Shown here piece by piece: positions 53,865 to 62,841 of a stretch of 64,000 nt of DNA; the first letter of the stretch is position 1; each line of letters opens with the position of its first letter. The position numbers and the translations under genes are program-made. Location of the stretch: contig CAJNDS010002635.1 in NCBI GenBank assembly GCA_905221605.1, forward strand, positions 736,918 through 800,917, in the 5' to 3' direction. Source of the DNA: Symbiodinium natans (taxonomy: Eukaryota; Sar; Dinophyceae; Suessiales; Symbiodiniaceae). A model generated the notes under the pieces. That model searched no databases. It had not been told where the DNA came from and saw only the letters and a program-made list of their open reading frames with translations.

Positions 53865-56219
53865 ATCATCCTTAATTTTCTTTTTCAACTTTGTTATTTC
53901 TCCTTTCATCGTTGCCATTTCCTTTTTCATTGTTTTTACTAAATCTTTTAATTCTTCTACTTCATTTATTGTTGCTTGTAATGCACTCCATAAAATAGGA
54001 ACACAAGAAGTATAATCAAACTTTAAATACCCGTCTTTGCCTTCTTTAACTATATTTTGCCATTCGTCTGGAACTTTTTTACTTAAAAAGTCATTAGCAA
54101 TAAAACCACAACATGATTTACCTTGTTGTCTGTCATCAATAAAATGATATGTTTTTGGAACAATGTATTTAACTAACTCAACTGCTTTTTTCTGGTTAAG
54201 TTCCTTAATGTCTTTCTTCAACCTTTTATCAGAACTTGGAATTAGAGAGCCTGTATATTCAATATCTCCATTAACGAGAATGCCACCTGGTGAAATTGAC
54301 AATACATCATTCGATACTGAAACACTACCAAAATAAAATGCGTATTCACCTCCCGCATCAGTATTTAAAAATTGTATTTGGTCTACGGTGCTTATTGTCT
54401 CTTGTGTTATTTCTAAGTTATTCATTTTTACTTTTCCATCTGTTATTTTAATTTCTGGTGTGCTACTTTCTAATCCAACAGTTAAATTAATATCACCTAA
54501 TGTATCGCCATTTCTAACAAATAACTTATATTGTCCGTCCAATACTTCTTTTAATTCACTACTGTTCTGAAACATAAAACGCCCCCAACTAATAACATCC
54601 GCTTCACCAACGATATTACCAATACTATTAAATGTTTGATTATTTGTAACTGCTCTATTAATAGTAATTCCGTTAGTGTCGTTTAATTGTAGTGCTATTG
54701 TTCCTGTTGTTGGGTCGGTTGTTCTATTTGATTGTAATGAAAAATTAATTTCTTCTGTCGATATTACATTTAATGAATTATTAACGTCCGCTCTTTGAAA
54801 AATTCTGCCTGAGTTATTAACATAAATATCTCCATTAAATGTTGATGTGCTTTGAAACGATGCTGTGCTTCCAAAATTAGCATTCCCACCACTTACATTT
54901 AGTTTATTTGCTCCTTGAATTGCTCCGATGCCTAAACTTAAACAATAAACACCATTACCGTTAGCAGTATTTAATAAAAGCAATGATGAACTGTCGTTGC
55001 TTGTGTTATAAGCATTAATATTAAATGAATTAAATTTTAAATATCCTTGTGCATTTTTTACAGTCATAACATTCGACGCATCTGTTGTATCTTTATAAAA
55101 TGTAAGTCCTGAGTTATTAGATATATTACAATTTTCACCATAAAAATTTAAATCATTAGATAAGTCTAAATTACCATCCACTTTTAAGTTTTGTCTAACA
55201 ATAGCATTATCAACAACATCCAAATTATACCCGCTTGTTAATGTTTCCGTTCCTGTATCTACTAATAAGGAATGTGATTTAACATATTGATTAGCATTAT
55301 TATTCAAGTTTAATATTCTACCTGTATCACCGACGGAATTATAACAATCGATATTATCATTATTAAAAGTAATATAATTATCAGTATTTCTAACGGTAAA
55401 TGATAAATTAGCGTCTGCTGTATTTTCCACTACTAAACCACCTGTTGGCGTTTCTATTTTCCCACTCATTTTATAACCTGCGTTATTATTAGTTAAATCT
55501 AATTGTTTAATAGCGTCATCTGATGTATTATTACAAAATATCTTATCCCCTTGCAAAGTTATATAACTCGTTGCGTTCTTAAACTCTGCTAATACTTTAT
55601 CACCTCCTCCTGTCTGATTGCTAAATAATAACCCTTCTACCGGACTAATATTTATAGTTGAATTATTTAATGTTAATCCACTATGAATAATCGTAGGGGC
55701 GGAACAATCAATAATAGGATTGGCACTAAATCTATTGGTAAAATCACTTACTGGAACTCTTAAAGCGAGTAAATTATCTATTTCCGTTGTTGTGTATGTG
55801 TCGCCTCCTCCCGCTCCTGCTATTAATCCATCTACTTCGGTTTTATTATAATAATTTGTTCCTAATTGGGTGTTGGTCTGGTAATTTGTTGATAAATTTG
55901 TGTCTATTTGAGTTTGTGTGTAATAATTCGTAAAGGTTGAGTCTATTTCTGTTTTATTGTAAAATGTGCTCGTTAAGGTGGTGTTTGTTTGATACTCCGT
56001 ATCTAATAAGTGTGTTAAAGAACTAATATTATGAAAGTTTTGTAGTTGTTTTGTGTTTAAAACTGCTATATCTGCAGTGTTTGTTGCTATGTCCGTTGCG
56101 TTTGCTGTGTTGATGTCTCCTAATTCTGTTTTTGTTGCGTATAGGTCTGTCAAATCCGTTCCACTTACAACAATATAATCTGCTGTTAATGTGTTTGTAT
56201 TATTTAGTGTCAAAGGCAT
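53859..56219 (-). CDS. Fibre protein with S74 intramolecular chaperone (786 aa)
   Basis: The N-terminal 150 residues carry repeats like TNYYTQTQIDTNLSTNYQTN and NYYNKTEVDGLI, as in phage tail fibres. The middle is Asn/Thr/Ser-rich beta repeats. Residues about 662-786 are a peptidase S74 chaperone: SSDKRLKKDI at its start (the serine is the self-cleavage residue in the family), then YHFIDDRQQG and CGFIAND, ending in a coiled coil. The domain drives trimerisation and then cuts itself off. Host attachment is the likely role. It lies next to the capsid gene. Confidence 0.88.
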   Translation of the reverse strand: MPLTLNNTNTLTADYIVVSGTDLTDLYATKTELGDINTANATDIATNTADIAVLNTKQLQNFHNISSLTHLLDTEYQTNTTLTSTFYNKTEIDSTFTNYYTQTQIDTNLSTNYQTNTQLGTNYYNKTEVDGLIAGAGGGDTYTTTEIDNLLALRVPVSDFTNRFSANPIIDCSAPTIIHSGLTLNNSTINISPVEGLLFSNQTGGGDKVLAEFKNATSYITLQGDKIFCNNTSDDAIKQLDLTNNNAGYKMSGKIETPTGGLVVENTADANLSFTVRNTDNYITFNNDNIDCYNSVGDTGRILNLNNNANQYVKSHSLLVDTGTETLTSGYNLDVVDNAIVRQNLKVDGNLDLSNDLNFYGENCNISNNSGLTFYKDTTDASNVMTVKNAQGYLKFNSFNINAYNTSNDSSSLLLLNTANGNGVYCLSLGIGAIQGANKLNVSGGNANFGSTASFQSTSTFNGDIYVNNSGRIFQRADVNNSLNVISTEEINFSLQSNRTTDPTTGTIALQLNDTNGITINRAVTNNQTFNSIGNIVGEADVISWGRFMFQNSSELKEVLDGQYKLFVRNGDTLGDINLTVGLESSTPEIKITDGKVKMNNLEITQETISTVDQIQFLNTDAGGEYAFYFGSVSVSNDVLSISPGGILVNGDIEYTGSLIPSSDKRLKKDIKELNQKKAVELVKYIVPKTYHFIDDRQQGKSCCGFIANDFLSKKVPDEWQNIVKEGKDGYLKFDYTSCVPILWSALQATINEVEELKDLVKTMKKEMATMKGEITKLKKKIKDDD

Positions 56220-56220
56220 T

Positions 56221-56264
56221 AGTTAATATTAATAAAATAGATAATTATTTTATTAATATTAATT
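56221..56264. terminator. 16-bp palindrome between fibre and capsid genes
   Basis: TTAATATTAATAAAAT (56223-56238) and ATTTTATTAATATTAA (56247-56262), perfect, loop AGATAATT. A second nested pairing joins AGATAATT (56239-56246) with AATTATCT (56261-56268). Confidence 0.8.
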
Positions 56265-56273
56265 ATCTCATAA

Positions 56274-57716
56274 TCAGTCAAAAACTTTCAAACCGAGGTC
56301 TTTTATTTCTAATATTTGTTCCGACAGTAATGTTATATAACAATTATCTGGCATATTCGTATTAGTTATTGAAGCGTTTGCGGGTTTAACTTTTAATAAC
56401 ATTTGTTGCCCTGCACGTGTATTAATTCCTGTATAACTACTATCCGGCACTTTTTCAAAGGAGAAAGCAAAGACAAATTGGCGGTCTCTATATTGTTTAA
56501 AGTCAATTGATAAACTATGTTGATGAAACATTGGTAGATTTAATGCCTTTCGTAAATGATAGTAGCACTCGGTAATCGAAGCACATGGGTATTCTGGATA
56601 CAATTTAGAACCTAATTGAATCTGAAATTCTAAATCCAAATCGGGGTCATATATTCCTTCGTTTGCGGGAAATGATGCCTGTTGTGGATGATAGAAGCGA
56701 CAGAACTCTTTATCGCAGTATTCAAAACCTGTGCTTGGGTCTCCGCTCTTGTAAAATGTAACAAACGATGCTACTAATTTAGATACTGAACGAATAACTT
56801 GAACGCTAAAATTGTCGTTTCCTGTTAATGCTTGTGATTGAGTAATATAAGTGGTATAAGTAATGGGTAATCCTTTACCTTCTAAAAGATGTTTAACATA
56901 TTCATTATTTAAGTTATTATCTAAGGTGCAGACATCGCAAACAACTCGAGCATTATTGATTTCCCATTGAATACTTGTATTTCTGTATCTTGCGTTTTCT
57001 TGTCCTGCGTCTGCGGGATTAACATTATTTACGAAACGATTGCCTACGGCAGTGTTCGCTGTATCATCATTATAATCAATAATACAATCGGTGGCATTTG
57101 TTACGAGTTCTAATTCGATTGTTAAGTTTCCCATATATTTTAATGGTAAATATTTAAATTGTGAAAAGAGGCCACATAATGGTTTGAAACAAACTGTCAT
57201 TTTGTTTTTAAATCCTTGGCAATTATAACCGTTAACTTCATATTTTAATTCGGGTGTTACTCCGTCTGCATATAATGTTCTTACTTCGTCATCGTATCTA
57301 TATCCGAAGGATTCGTTTGCTTCGTCTTTTCGTGCTCCTGCAGACATCATTTTAGAGAACATATGATGAACTCGGTTATAATTATCAAAGTCTTCAACAA
57401 CTTGATTACCAGCAATAATTCGCATTCGTCTGAAGAAAGAATAAGCGGGTGATAATGGACGAAGTTTATTATCATAATCGCCAAGGTCTAAGTTTTGTAA
57501 TGTAAAGAAAATGCGAACTGATTGAGGGTCTAACCATGTGTTGTCTTCGCCGTTTAATGAAAATTTTAATACACGATTACCGCTATTGCTTTTATAGATA
57601 TTTGAACCAGTCGGCCAGAATGACACAGAACGACGATCTTGAATGTATGAACTACCTTTGTTTAATTTAAAGCTTAAATTATCAATAAGGATATCTTCGG
57701 GTGCGAACGTTTCCAT
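56274..57716 (-). CDS. Double jelly-roll major capsid protein (480 aa)
   Basis: Forms the icosahedral shell. Beta-rich throughout, with blocks typical of Polinton/PLV capsids: SFWPTGSNIYKSNSGNRVLK near the N-terminus, PAYSFFRRMRIIAGNQVVED, then CFKPLCGLFSQFKYLPLKYM and NLTIELELV at the junction of the two jelly rolls. No signal peptide or membrane span. It starts at an ATG after an AT-rich leader. Assignment rests on recognised block order and on its place beside ATPase, fibre and penton genes. Confidence 0.9.
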   Translation of the reverse strand: METFAPEDILIDNLSFKLNKGSSYIQDRRSVSFWPTGSNIYKSNSGNRVLKFSLNGEDNTWLDPQSVRIFFTLQNLDLGDYDNKLRPLSPAYSFFRRMRIIAGNQVVEDFDNYNRVHHMFSKMMSAGARKDEANESFGYRYDDEVRTLYADGVTPELKYEVNGYNCQGFKNKMTVCFKPLCGLFSQFKYLPLKYMGNLTIELELVTNATDCIIDYNDDTANTAVGNRFVNNVNPADAGQENARYRNTSIQWEINNARVVCDVCTLDNNLNNEYVKHLLEGKGLPITYTTYITQSQALTGNDNFSVQVIRSVSKLVASFVTFYKSGDPSTGFEYCDKEFCRFYHPQQASFPANEGIYDPDLDLEFQIQLGSKLYPEYPCASITECYYHLRKALNLPMFHQHSLSIDFKQYRDRQFVFAFSFEKVPDSSYTGINTRAGQQMLLKVKPANASITNTNMPDNCYITLLSEQILEIKDLGLKVFD

Positions 57717-57760
57717 ACTTATATATTTATGATTAGATAATTAATATTTTTATAATAAAT

Positions 57761-57955
57761 TTAATCAAATATATTAGACTTAATTTTATTTTCGGTTTTA
57801 TTATTGTCTTTCTTTGTTTTAATGGTCTCTTTCAGTTTCATCTCTCCGCCATCTTCTACTATTTTCCTTATTTCGTCGTAACTGTTTTGTTTAAACTTTT
57901 TATCGGGCTTTGGCTTCTCTACCTTCTCGTATGATGTTGTTTTATAGGCGAACAT
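57761..57955 (-). CDS. Small basic protein (64 aa)
   Basis: Lys/Glu-rich throughout (KVEKPKPDKKFKQNSYDEIR), hydrophilic, with no cysteine. It sits between the lipase-like and capsid genes on the same strand. A DNA-condensing or scaffold role is possible but only a guess. Confidence 0.55.
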   Translation of the reverse strand: MFAYKTTSYEKVEKPKPDKKFKQNSYDEIRKIVEDGGEMKLKETIKTKKDNNKTENKIKSNIFD

Positions 57956-57979
57956 TATTAATATTATTTAGAAAAGATT

Positions 57980-58621
57980 TTAATCAAACTGCTCTAAAAA
58001 CTCTTCTTGTGATATTGGTAAATTACCTGCTTTGTTATGAACATTTCCTATATCTTGATATGAATGATTTTGTAAAGGGTCTAACGTTCCTCTGTTTAAT
58101 GTTAAACTGCCTTTATCGAACATACTAACAACGTCGCCCGCTTTTCTTATTCTTAGGTTTGTTCCTGTGTCTTCTGGGCGTTGTCCTGAAACAAAAGGTG
58201 AACCGTAACTTCTACTTCTAAAAATATTACCATAATCATTATTTATTTGTTGTCCCACAGCCGACCCTAAGCTATGGCTTATTATATCAGTAATACCTGT
58301 GAGTTTTTTACCATCAACTTGTATAGTTCCGTCTTTAATAAATTTATCAACATCTTTATATCTTTTTGTTTGTTGTGTTTGATACAACGGTAATTTTAAA
58401 TCGTCATAAACATCTCTCCCGCTTTTTGTTCCCGCTATGTATAAAATAGAACCATTTTGATAAATCCCTTCTGGGTTTTCATAAGCAAGTCTTAATCCTT
58501 GTGTATCGGTTAGAAACGTTTCGGCACCTGCTAATTCTTCCCTAACTTCGTCATTAATCTTATTTCTTGTATTGGGCGCTTCGTATAAAACACCTTCATT
58601 TCTTCTTTTATGTTTAAACAT
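57980..58621 (-). CDS. Class 3 lipase-like protein (213 aa)
   Basis: A hydrolase pattern with nucleophile elbow HSLGS (Ser117), Asp163 in AGDVVSMFD and His186 in LQNHSY, in the order and spacing of class 3 lipases. YGSPFVSG and SILYIAGT fit the surrounding strands. The first His of HSLGS replaces the usual Gly of GHSLG. It may break host membranes during entry or exit. It is clustered with capsid and penton genes, so it may be in the virion. Confidence 0.72.
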   Translation of the reverse strand: MFKHKRRNEGVLYEAPNTRNKINDEVREELAGAETFLTDTQGLRLAYENPEGIYQNGSILYIAGTKSGRDVYDDLKLPLYQTQQTKRYKDVDKFIKDGTIQVDGKKLTGITDIISHSLGSAVGQQINNDYGNIFRSRSYGSPFVSGQRPEDTGTNLRIRKAGDVVSMFDKGSLTLNRGTLDPLQNHSYQDIGNVHNKAGNLPISQEEFLEQFD

Positions 58622-58665
58622 TCCTTTATAAAATAACTTATAATTTATTTCTAATTTAATTAATA

Positions 58666-59502
58666 ATGCTTAAGTTCAAGAAGGTATATATCGATAGTAG
58701 TTATAAAGTAAGTGGCACTTCATCCGAATTTACGATAGACTTGCCTGAAACTGTCCAACTTGAAGATAATATGTTATGTCAAATACATGAGGTAAGTATT
58801 CCACATTCGTGGTATTCAATAAACAGCACAAATAACAATATTTATTGGAGACATCAAGTTATACCCCCTGGTGTTATAGCGGGTATTACTTACCGTAAAG
58901 TAACAATTCCCGAAGGTAACTATACAGCGGTAGATTTAGCACAAACCATACAAATAGCGATTAATCTATTAGTGGATACAAACGACAGACCTAACACATA
59001 TTCTTTAAGTTACAACACATCAACTAACAAATTTACAATCAGTTCCAATTACGCAACAGTTATTTTTGTTCTTCTCACTGATGGGGAAGTTGCGCCAGTG
59101 GCAAATTTGTTTAGTGACCCTGTTGATGTTAATAACTTATATTCTTTAAACCGCGTGATTGGCAACACAACCCCGGCAACCGACGCTTATACTAATGTAG
59201 CACCTTATACAACTAATTTTATTGATTTAACACCTGTTAAAAATGTTTATTTGCATTGTAATGAAATTAGCAACTATAACCAATTAACAGTAGCGGGTAA
59301 CTCAAGTATTATAAAAAAGATTCCCGTTAATGTTCCTTACTTAGGGGTCATTAATGATTGCGAGTTGAGCGTTGTTGATTATATTGACGTCTCTAACAAA
59401 TTATTAAGAAGATTAAATTTTCGTCTTACTGACCATCTTAACCAAAATATTAATTTAAACGAGGTGGATGTTTCATTCACGATAACATTTTTTAAAGGTT
59501 AA
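58666..59502 (+). CDS. Penton-like minor capsid protein (278 aa)
   Basis: Beta-rich single jelly-roll type. It begins FKKVYIDSSYKVSGTSSEFT, then QIHEVSIPHSWYSINSTNNN and RKVTIPEGNYTAVDLAQTI, blocks typical of Polinton minor capsid (penton) proteins that fill the five-fold vertices. It ends FTITFFKG. Divergent from the lipase-like gene across an AT-rich gap. Confidence 0.87.
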   Translation: MLKFKKVYIDSSYKVSGTSSEFTIDLPETVQLEDNMLCQIHEVSIPHSWYSINSTNNNIYWRHQVIPPGVIAGITYRKVTIPEGNYTAVDLAQTIQIAINLLVDTNDRPNTYSLSYNTSTNKFTISSNYATVIFVLLTDGEVAPVANLFSDPVDVNNLYSLNRVIGNTTPATDAYTNVAPYTTNFIDLTPVKNVYLHCNEISNYNQLTVAGNSSIIKKIPVNVPYLGVINDCELSVVDYIDVSNKLLRRLNFRLTDHLNQNINLNEVDVSFTITFFKG

Positions 59503-59532
59503 AATAACATATAAAATTTCTATATAGAATAT

Positions 59533-60156
59533 ATGGAAACGATTAATAATGAAGTTCAAGAAAGTCAAAATGAAGAAGCAAATGAAAAGGTGGTTGAAAA
59601 TATTATTGAAGAAGCGACCGAACCACAACCCACACAAGAAATTAAACAAGAGGAAGCAAAGCAAGAAGAAGCGGAAGAGAAACCGAAACCAAAAGCAACG
59701 GCGAAAAAACTACCGAGAACAGTAAAGGTCGTAGAGATGGTGAATTGTCCCGACTGTGATAAAAAGATGTTACCCAAGAGCTTAAAACATTCGCATCCGA
59801 GAAATTGTAAAGGTCAGCCTTCGGAAACATTGCCCGTTAATAAACAGAAAAACTCGTATGGGTCTAAACTGAAGGAACAGATGAGAAAAGAAATAGAGGA
59901 AGAAATGAAAAGCAAATATCAAAACAAAGAAAACGAAATAATGCAACATAGCGAAGAAATTGAAGTCGCGAATTCACGCGAGGCTCAGCCGAGCGTCAAA
60001 ACTAAAACAATACCAAAACAACCCGTCGTAATGAAACAGCCAGAGCGACAATTAACAGCAAGTGAATTATTACAACAGTCATACAACGAAATGAAGAAAT
60101 TGAAGCAACAAGAGAAAGCCGAGAAAATAGCACGGTTTAAAACAAGCATGTTTTAA
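59533..60156 (+). CDS. Charged protein with one CxxC...H...C finger (207 aa)
   Basis: An acidic Glu/Gln-rich N-terminus, then PKPKATAKKLPRTVKVVEMV and a possible zinc finger CPDCDKKMLPKSLKHSHPRNC. The C-terminal half is helical and Lys/Glu-rich. Function unknown. It is in the late gene row after the penton gene. A 12-bp self-complementary TTCTATATAGAA precedes its ATG. Confidence 0.65.
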   Translation: METINNEVQESQNEEANEKVVENIIEEATEPQPTQEIKQEEAKQEEAEEKPKPKATAKKLPRTVKVVEMVNCPDCDKKMLPKSLKHSHPRNCKGQPSETLPVNKQKNSYGSKLKEQMRKEIEEEMKSKYQNKENEIMQHSEEIEVANSREAQPSVKTKTIPKQPVVMKQPERQLTASELLQQSYNEMKKLKQQEKAEKIARFKTSMF

Positions 60157-60194
60157 ATTATATTTAATAATTATTATCTACTATTGAATATAAT

Positions 60195-60515
60195 ATGAGC
60201 ATTTTTAAGAGCAAACCAGAGATGAGACGTATGCCTATGGTAGAACAATATTATGATTTAGAAGAATCAATCGGTGTAGCAAGTCGGAAGAAAGAACTCG
60301 AAGACATGAAGTTAAGAATAGAAGAAGCGGAAAACAGAGCTAAGAACGTAGCGTTACGTAATGATTGGGTAAAGCACCAAAAACAAAGTTTATATCAAGG
60401 GCAACTTGATGATATCAATAGACAGTTAGAGAGACCATCAATGCCAGTAAGAACGAAAGAGGAACTGATGAAACGCCAAGATGAATTAAAAACTATAATG
60501 AAAGAAATAATTTAA
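60195..60515 (+). CDS. Unknown helical protein (106 aa)
   Basis: Nearly all predicted helix with heptads (KKELEDMKLRIEEAENRAKN, ELMKRQDELKTIMKEII). May be an internal virion or scaffold protein. An AATATAAT leader precedes the ATG, paired with ATTATATT just after the upstream stop. Confidence 0.6.
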   Translation: MSIFKSKPEMRRMPMVEQYYDLEESIGVASRKKELEDMKLRIEEAENRAKNVALRNDWVKHQKQSLYQGQLDDINRQLERPSMPVRTKEELMKRQDELKTIMKEII

Positions 60516-60534
60516 ATCTAAAATAATAATATTA

Positions 60535-61314
60535 ATGATTAAAACGTTAAAATCTGAATGAAAATTACGTCCGACGTATGATGAGTTAGTCGGTATGATT
60601 GAAAGCCAAGGCGACCCTAACAGACCACCAATAGAGAAAATAATTGACAGAAGAGCTACATTATTTCGTAATAATCAGTTCGGTAGTCAGTTAGATAACG
60701 TTGATTTTTTAGGATTGAAGAAACAGGAAGAAGACAAATTAAACGAAGAAATGAGACAAACACAACTGAGACAAACGGCAATAGCAAGAGGGACATCGGT
60801 AGGAATGCTAAACGCTCAGACATCAGTAAGTTCATCAATGCCAAGCGGTGCAACAACGCCATTTTTAGATGTAGGTTCAACGCCTTCGGAAAGTGAAGTT
60901 CCAAGTTTAGCCATAGAACAGATTGACGCAATACGAGCCGAATTAGAACGACACAACCAATTTATTAGGAATACGTCATCATCAACAGCCAATGAAGCAA
61001 GTAGTGAATTAAGAGAAGTGGGCGACCAAGAAATACCAGACGGTGTAATTTTAGAAGATGAATTAGAAGAAGATGATGACGATGAAATGCCACCGTTAGA
61101 AAGTGTGCCACCTTCAAGAGATGCGAGAGGAGTTAGACTAAGCAAAGTATCAAAAAGAATTAGAGGCAAACAAACCCCAACAACAGAAATACAACCTTCA
61201 ACAAGTTCATCAAGCACAGCAAAAGACATATTAGTGAGTGGAGCAAAAGCAGGAGTAGAAACATTAGCAAAAGCAGGAGCAACAGCATTAGCAAAATCAT
61301 TTTTACCAGTTTGA
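60535..61314 (+). pseudogene. Late gene with in-frame TGA near the start (239 aa after the stop)
   Basis: An ATG at 60535 sits right after a typical late leader (AATAATATTA) and reads MIKTLKSE, then TGA at 60559-60561, then KLRPTYDELVG, which flows into the long frame usually counted from ATG 60595. The LRPTY block matches LRPTF at the start of the neighbouring gene, so the true start is likely 60535 and the TGA a nonsense change (a C-to-T from CGA would explain it). Translation from 60595 could still give a shortened product. The C-terminus is Ser-rich with a Gly/Ala helix. Function unknown. Confidence 0.65.
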
Positions 61315-61316
61315 GC

Positions 61317-61345
61317 ATATAAAATAAAATTATCTTATTTTATAT
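61317..61345. terminator. 11-bp AT-rich hairpin between two late genes
   Basis: ATATAAAATAA (61317-61327) and TTATTTTATAT (61335-61345), loop 7, directly after the TGA stop and ending 3 nt before the next ATG. Confidence 0.6.
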
Positions 61346-61348
61346 TAT

Positions 61349-62152
61349 ATGTTACGGTTACGCCCGACTTTTGAACAAATTGAACGAGAAGCGAGAACAA
61401 GCAGATTAAGAATATTACCAGAACGACAAAGAAGAACACAACAAGGGATATTATTAGATGAGGTCGATTTTGATGATTTTGATTTAGGGAAATACGATAG
61501 GAAAACCTTATTATTGAATGAAAACCCAGAGAAGGGAACACAAACAGATGCGTTCAATGAAACGCCAAGTATAACAGAAAGCGAAAGTATGAGAACGCCA
61601 GAAGAAGAAATAAAAGAACAGATAGAAGAAGAAGAAGCCGAAAGCGAAAACATAGCTGAAAACCAACAAGAAGGCGAAAGAGAAAGAACGCAAAAGAAAT
61701 CAGTAATGCGAAGAGTTTATGATGCCATGTTTGGAGATGATGAGTTTAAAGAAGAAAGAGAAGAAATGCGAAGCAGAAGGCAACAAATAGATGAAGATGA
61801 TTTAGAACGTGAAACACCTATTGAACCACAAAAGAGCGAAGAGAGCGATAACAGTTTGCCTATGAATGTTAAAAAATCTTATGAGCCTTCTTCATCCTCA
61901 TCAAGTTCTCGTAGAAGTTCGAACAGAAGTGTATTATTACCAGTTGAAGAAGAAGCATTAAGCGAATACATTCATTCATCAGCACCCGAAACAGTTCAAA
62001 GTTCTGTTCCAAGTAATCGGACTATTGAATATGTTGATGAAGCATCGCCACCTCAAAGCGTTGTTAGTTCTCGTAGAAGTCAAGAAACCATTGAGTATAT
62101 AAGAAGCAGAACGAGTTCAAGACGTTCAAGTGTTCAATCAGGAGGCTCTTAA
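61349..62152 (+). CDS. Late Glu/Ser-rich protein (267 aa)
   Basis: Starts MLRLRPTFEQIEREARTSRL, related at the start to the gene before it (LRPT, aromatic, acidic). LLDEVDFDDFDLGKYDRKT also resembles LDNVDFLGLKK there. The rest is disordered: acidic (EEEIKEQIEEEEAESE), then Ser/Arg-rich (SSSSSSRRSSNRS). It ends 41 bp from the right TIR. Probably structural or a regulator, function unknown. Confidence 0.65.
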   Translation: MLRLRPTFEQIEREARTSRLRILPERQRRTQQGILLDEVDFDDFDLGKYDRKTLLLNENPEKGTQTDAFNETPSITESESMRTPEEEIKEQIEEEEAESENIAENQQEGERERTQKKSVMRRVYDAMFGDDEFKEEREEMRSRRQQIDEDDLERETPIEPQKSEESDNSLPMNVKKSYEPSSSSSSSRRSSNRSVLLPVEEEALSEYIHSSAPETVQSSVPSNRTIEYVDEASPPQSVVSSRRSQETIEYIRSRTSSRRSSVQSGGS

Positions 62153-62193
62153 TTAAAAAATCTATGGGTTGCTGTATTTCATAAAACTTACAA

Positions 62194-62699
62194 CAAAAGG
62201 ACTAACTACAACACGGGAAGCCCCAGAAGGTTAAAAAGTTGGGAAAAGACTGAAACGAAGAAGGGGGAGATATGGGGAAGAAATTAGGTTTATTGTTGCT
62301 ATAAATCATAACAACAACAAACATTCAAACAATGATATGGGAAGGACTTTAAGAATATAGGAACGCATAAGGTGGAGATGTTAGATTTTGGGGGTGTTGT
62401 TATTTGTAGGATTTGTGGAACGAATTAGGTAGCTTGTCCTTAGAAACCTTCCTAAGTTAATGGATAAGGTGGGGAAATTAGGGAAAACGAATAAGGGGGT
62501 GGGAAAAAATTTATTATAAAATTTTGAAAAAATTCGGCGGGAATTATCGGGGAAATGGGCTTAGGAAATGGGACAGGTGGCGAAAGAACAGAGAACTAAA
62601 TGAGGGACTAAAGTCAGGAAAAAACAGAGCTGAGGGGCAAGTGGGTAGCGATATAACCCAGAAGCCTTAGCCCTTGAAACCTTCTTTTACATATTTTTT
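62194..62699 (-). repeat. Right terminal inverted repeat (506 bp)
   Basis: Reverse complement of 41770-42275 with about ten mismatches. It ends ACATATTTTTT before a C10 tract. There is no cargo on this side. Confidence 0.95.
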
Positions 62700-62841
62700 C
62701 CCCCCCCCCAAAAAAAAAAAAAAAAAACTCCAAAAAAACCCTGAAGTTCAAAGTTTCCTATAAAGGGGTCCAGACTCCGAAACCCGACCCCCGCCCCCCC
62801 CCCCAAAAAAAAAAAAAAAAAAAAAGAAAAACTCGGAAGTT
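62700..62841. repeat. C-run/A-run repeats at the insertion flank
   Basis: Two C10-12 tracts, each followed by a long A tract (62700-62727 and 62792-62825). The first supplies the putative CCCCCC target duplication. Confidence 0.7.

Larger units (their letters stand above)
41770..62699. mobile_element. Polinton-like (Maverick/PLV-type) integrated dsDNA virus, 20.93 kb
   Basis: Bounded by 506-bp terminal inverted repeats and flanked by C runs, so the expected 6-bp duplication would be CCCCCC but cannot be proved. It holds the defining set: protein-primed family B DNA polymerase, retroviral-type integrase, FtsK/HerA ATPase, double jelly-roll capsid and penton-like protein. Genes are AT-rich, tightly packed and unspliced, in contrast to the host. 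The layout is cargo, pol, then replication/integration genes, small unknowns, ATPase, fibre, capsid, lipase, penton and four charged late proteins. No capsid maturation protease was recognised. Confidence 0.95.
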
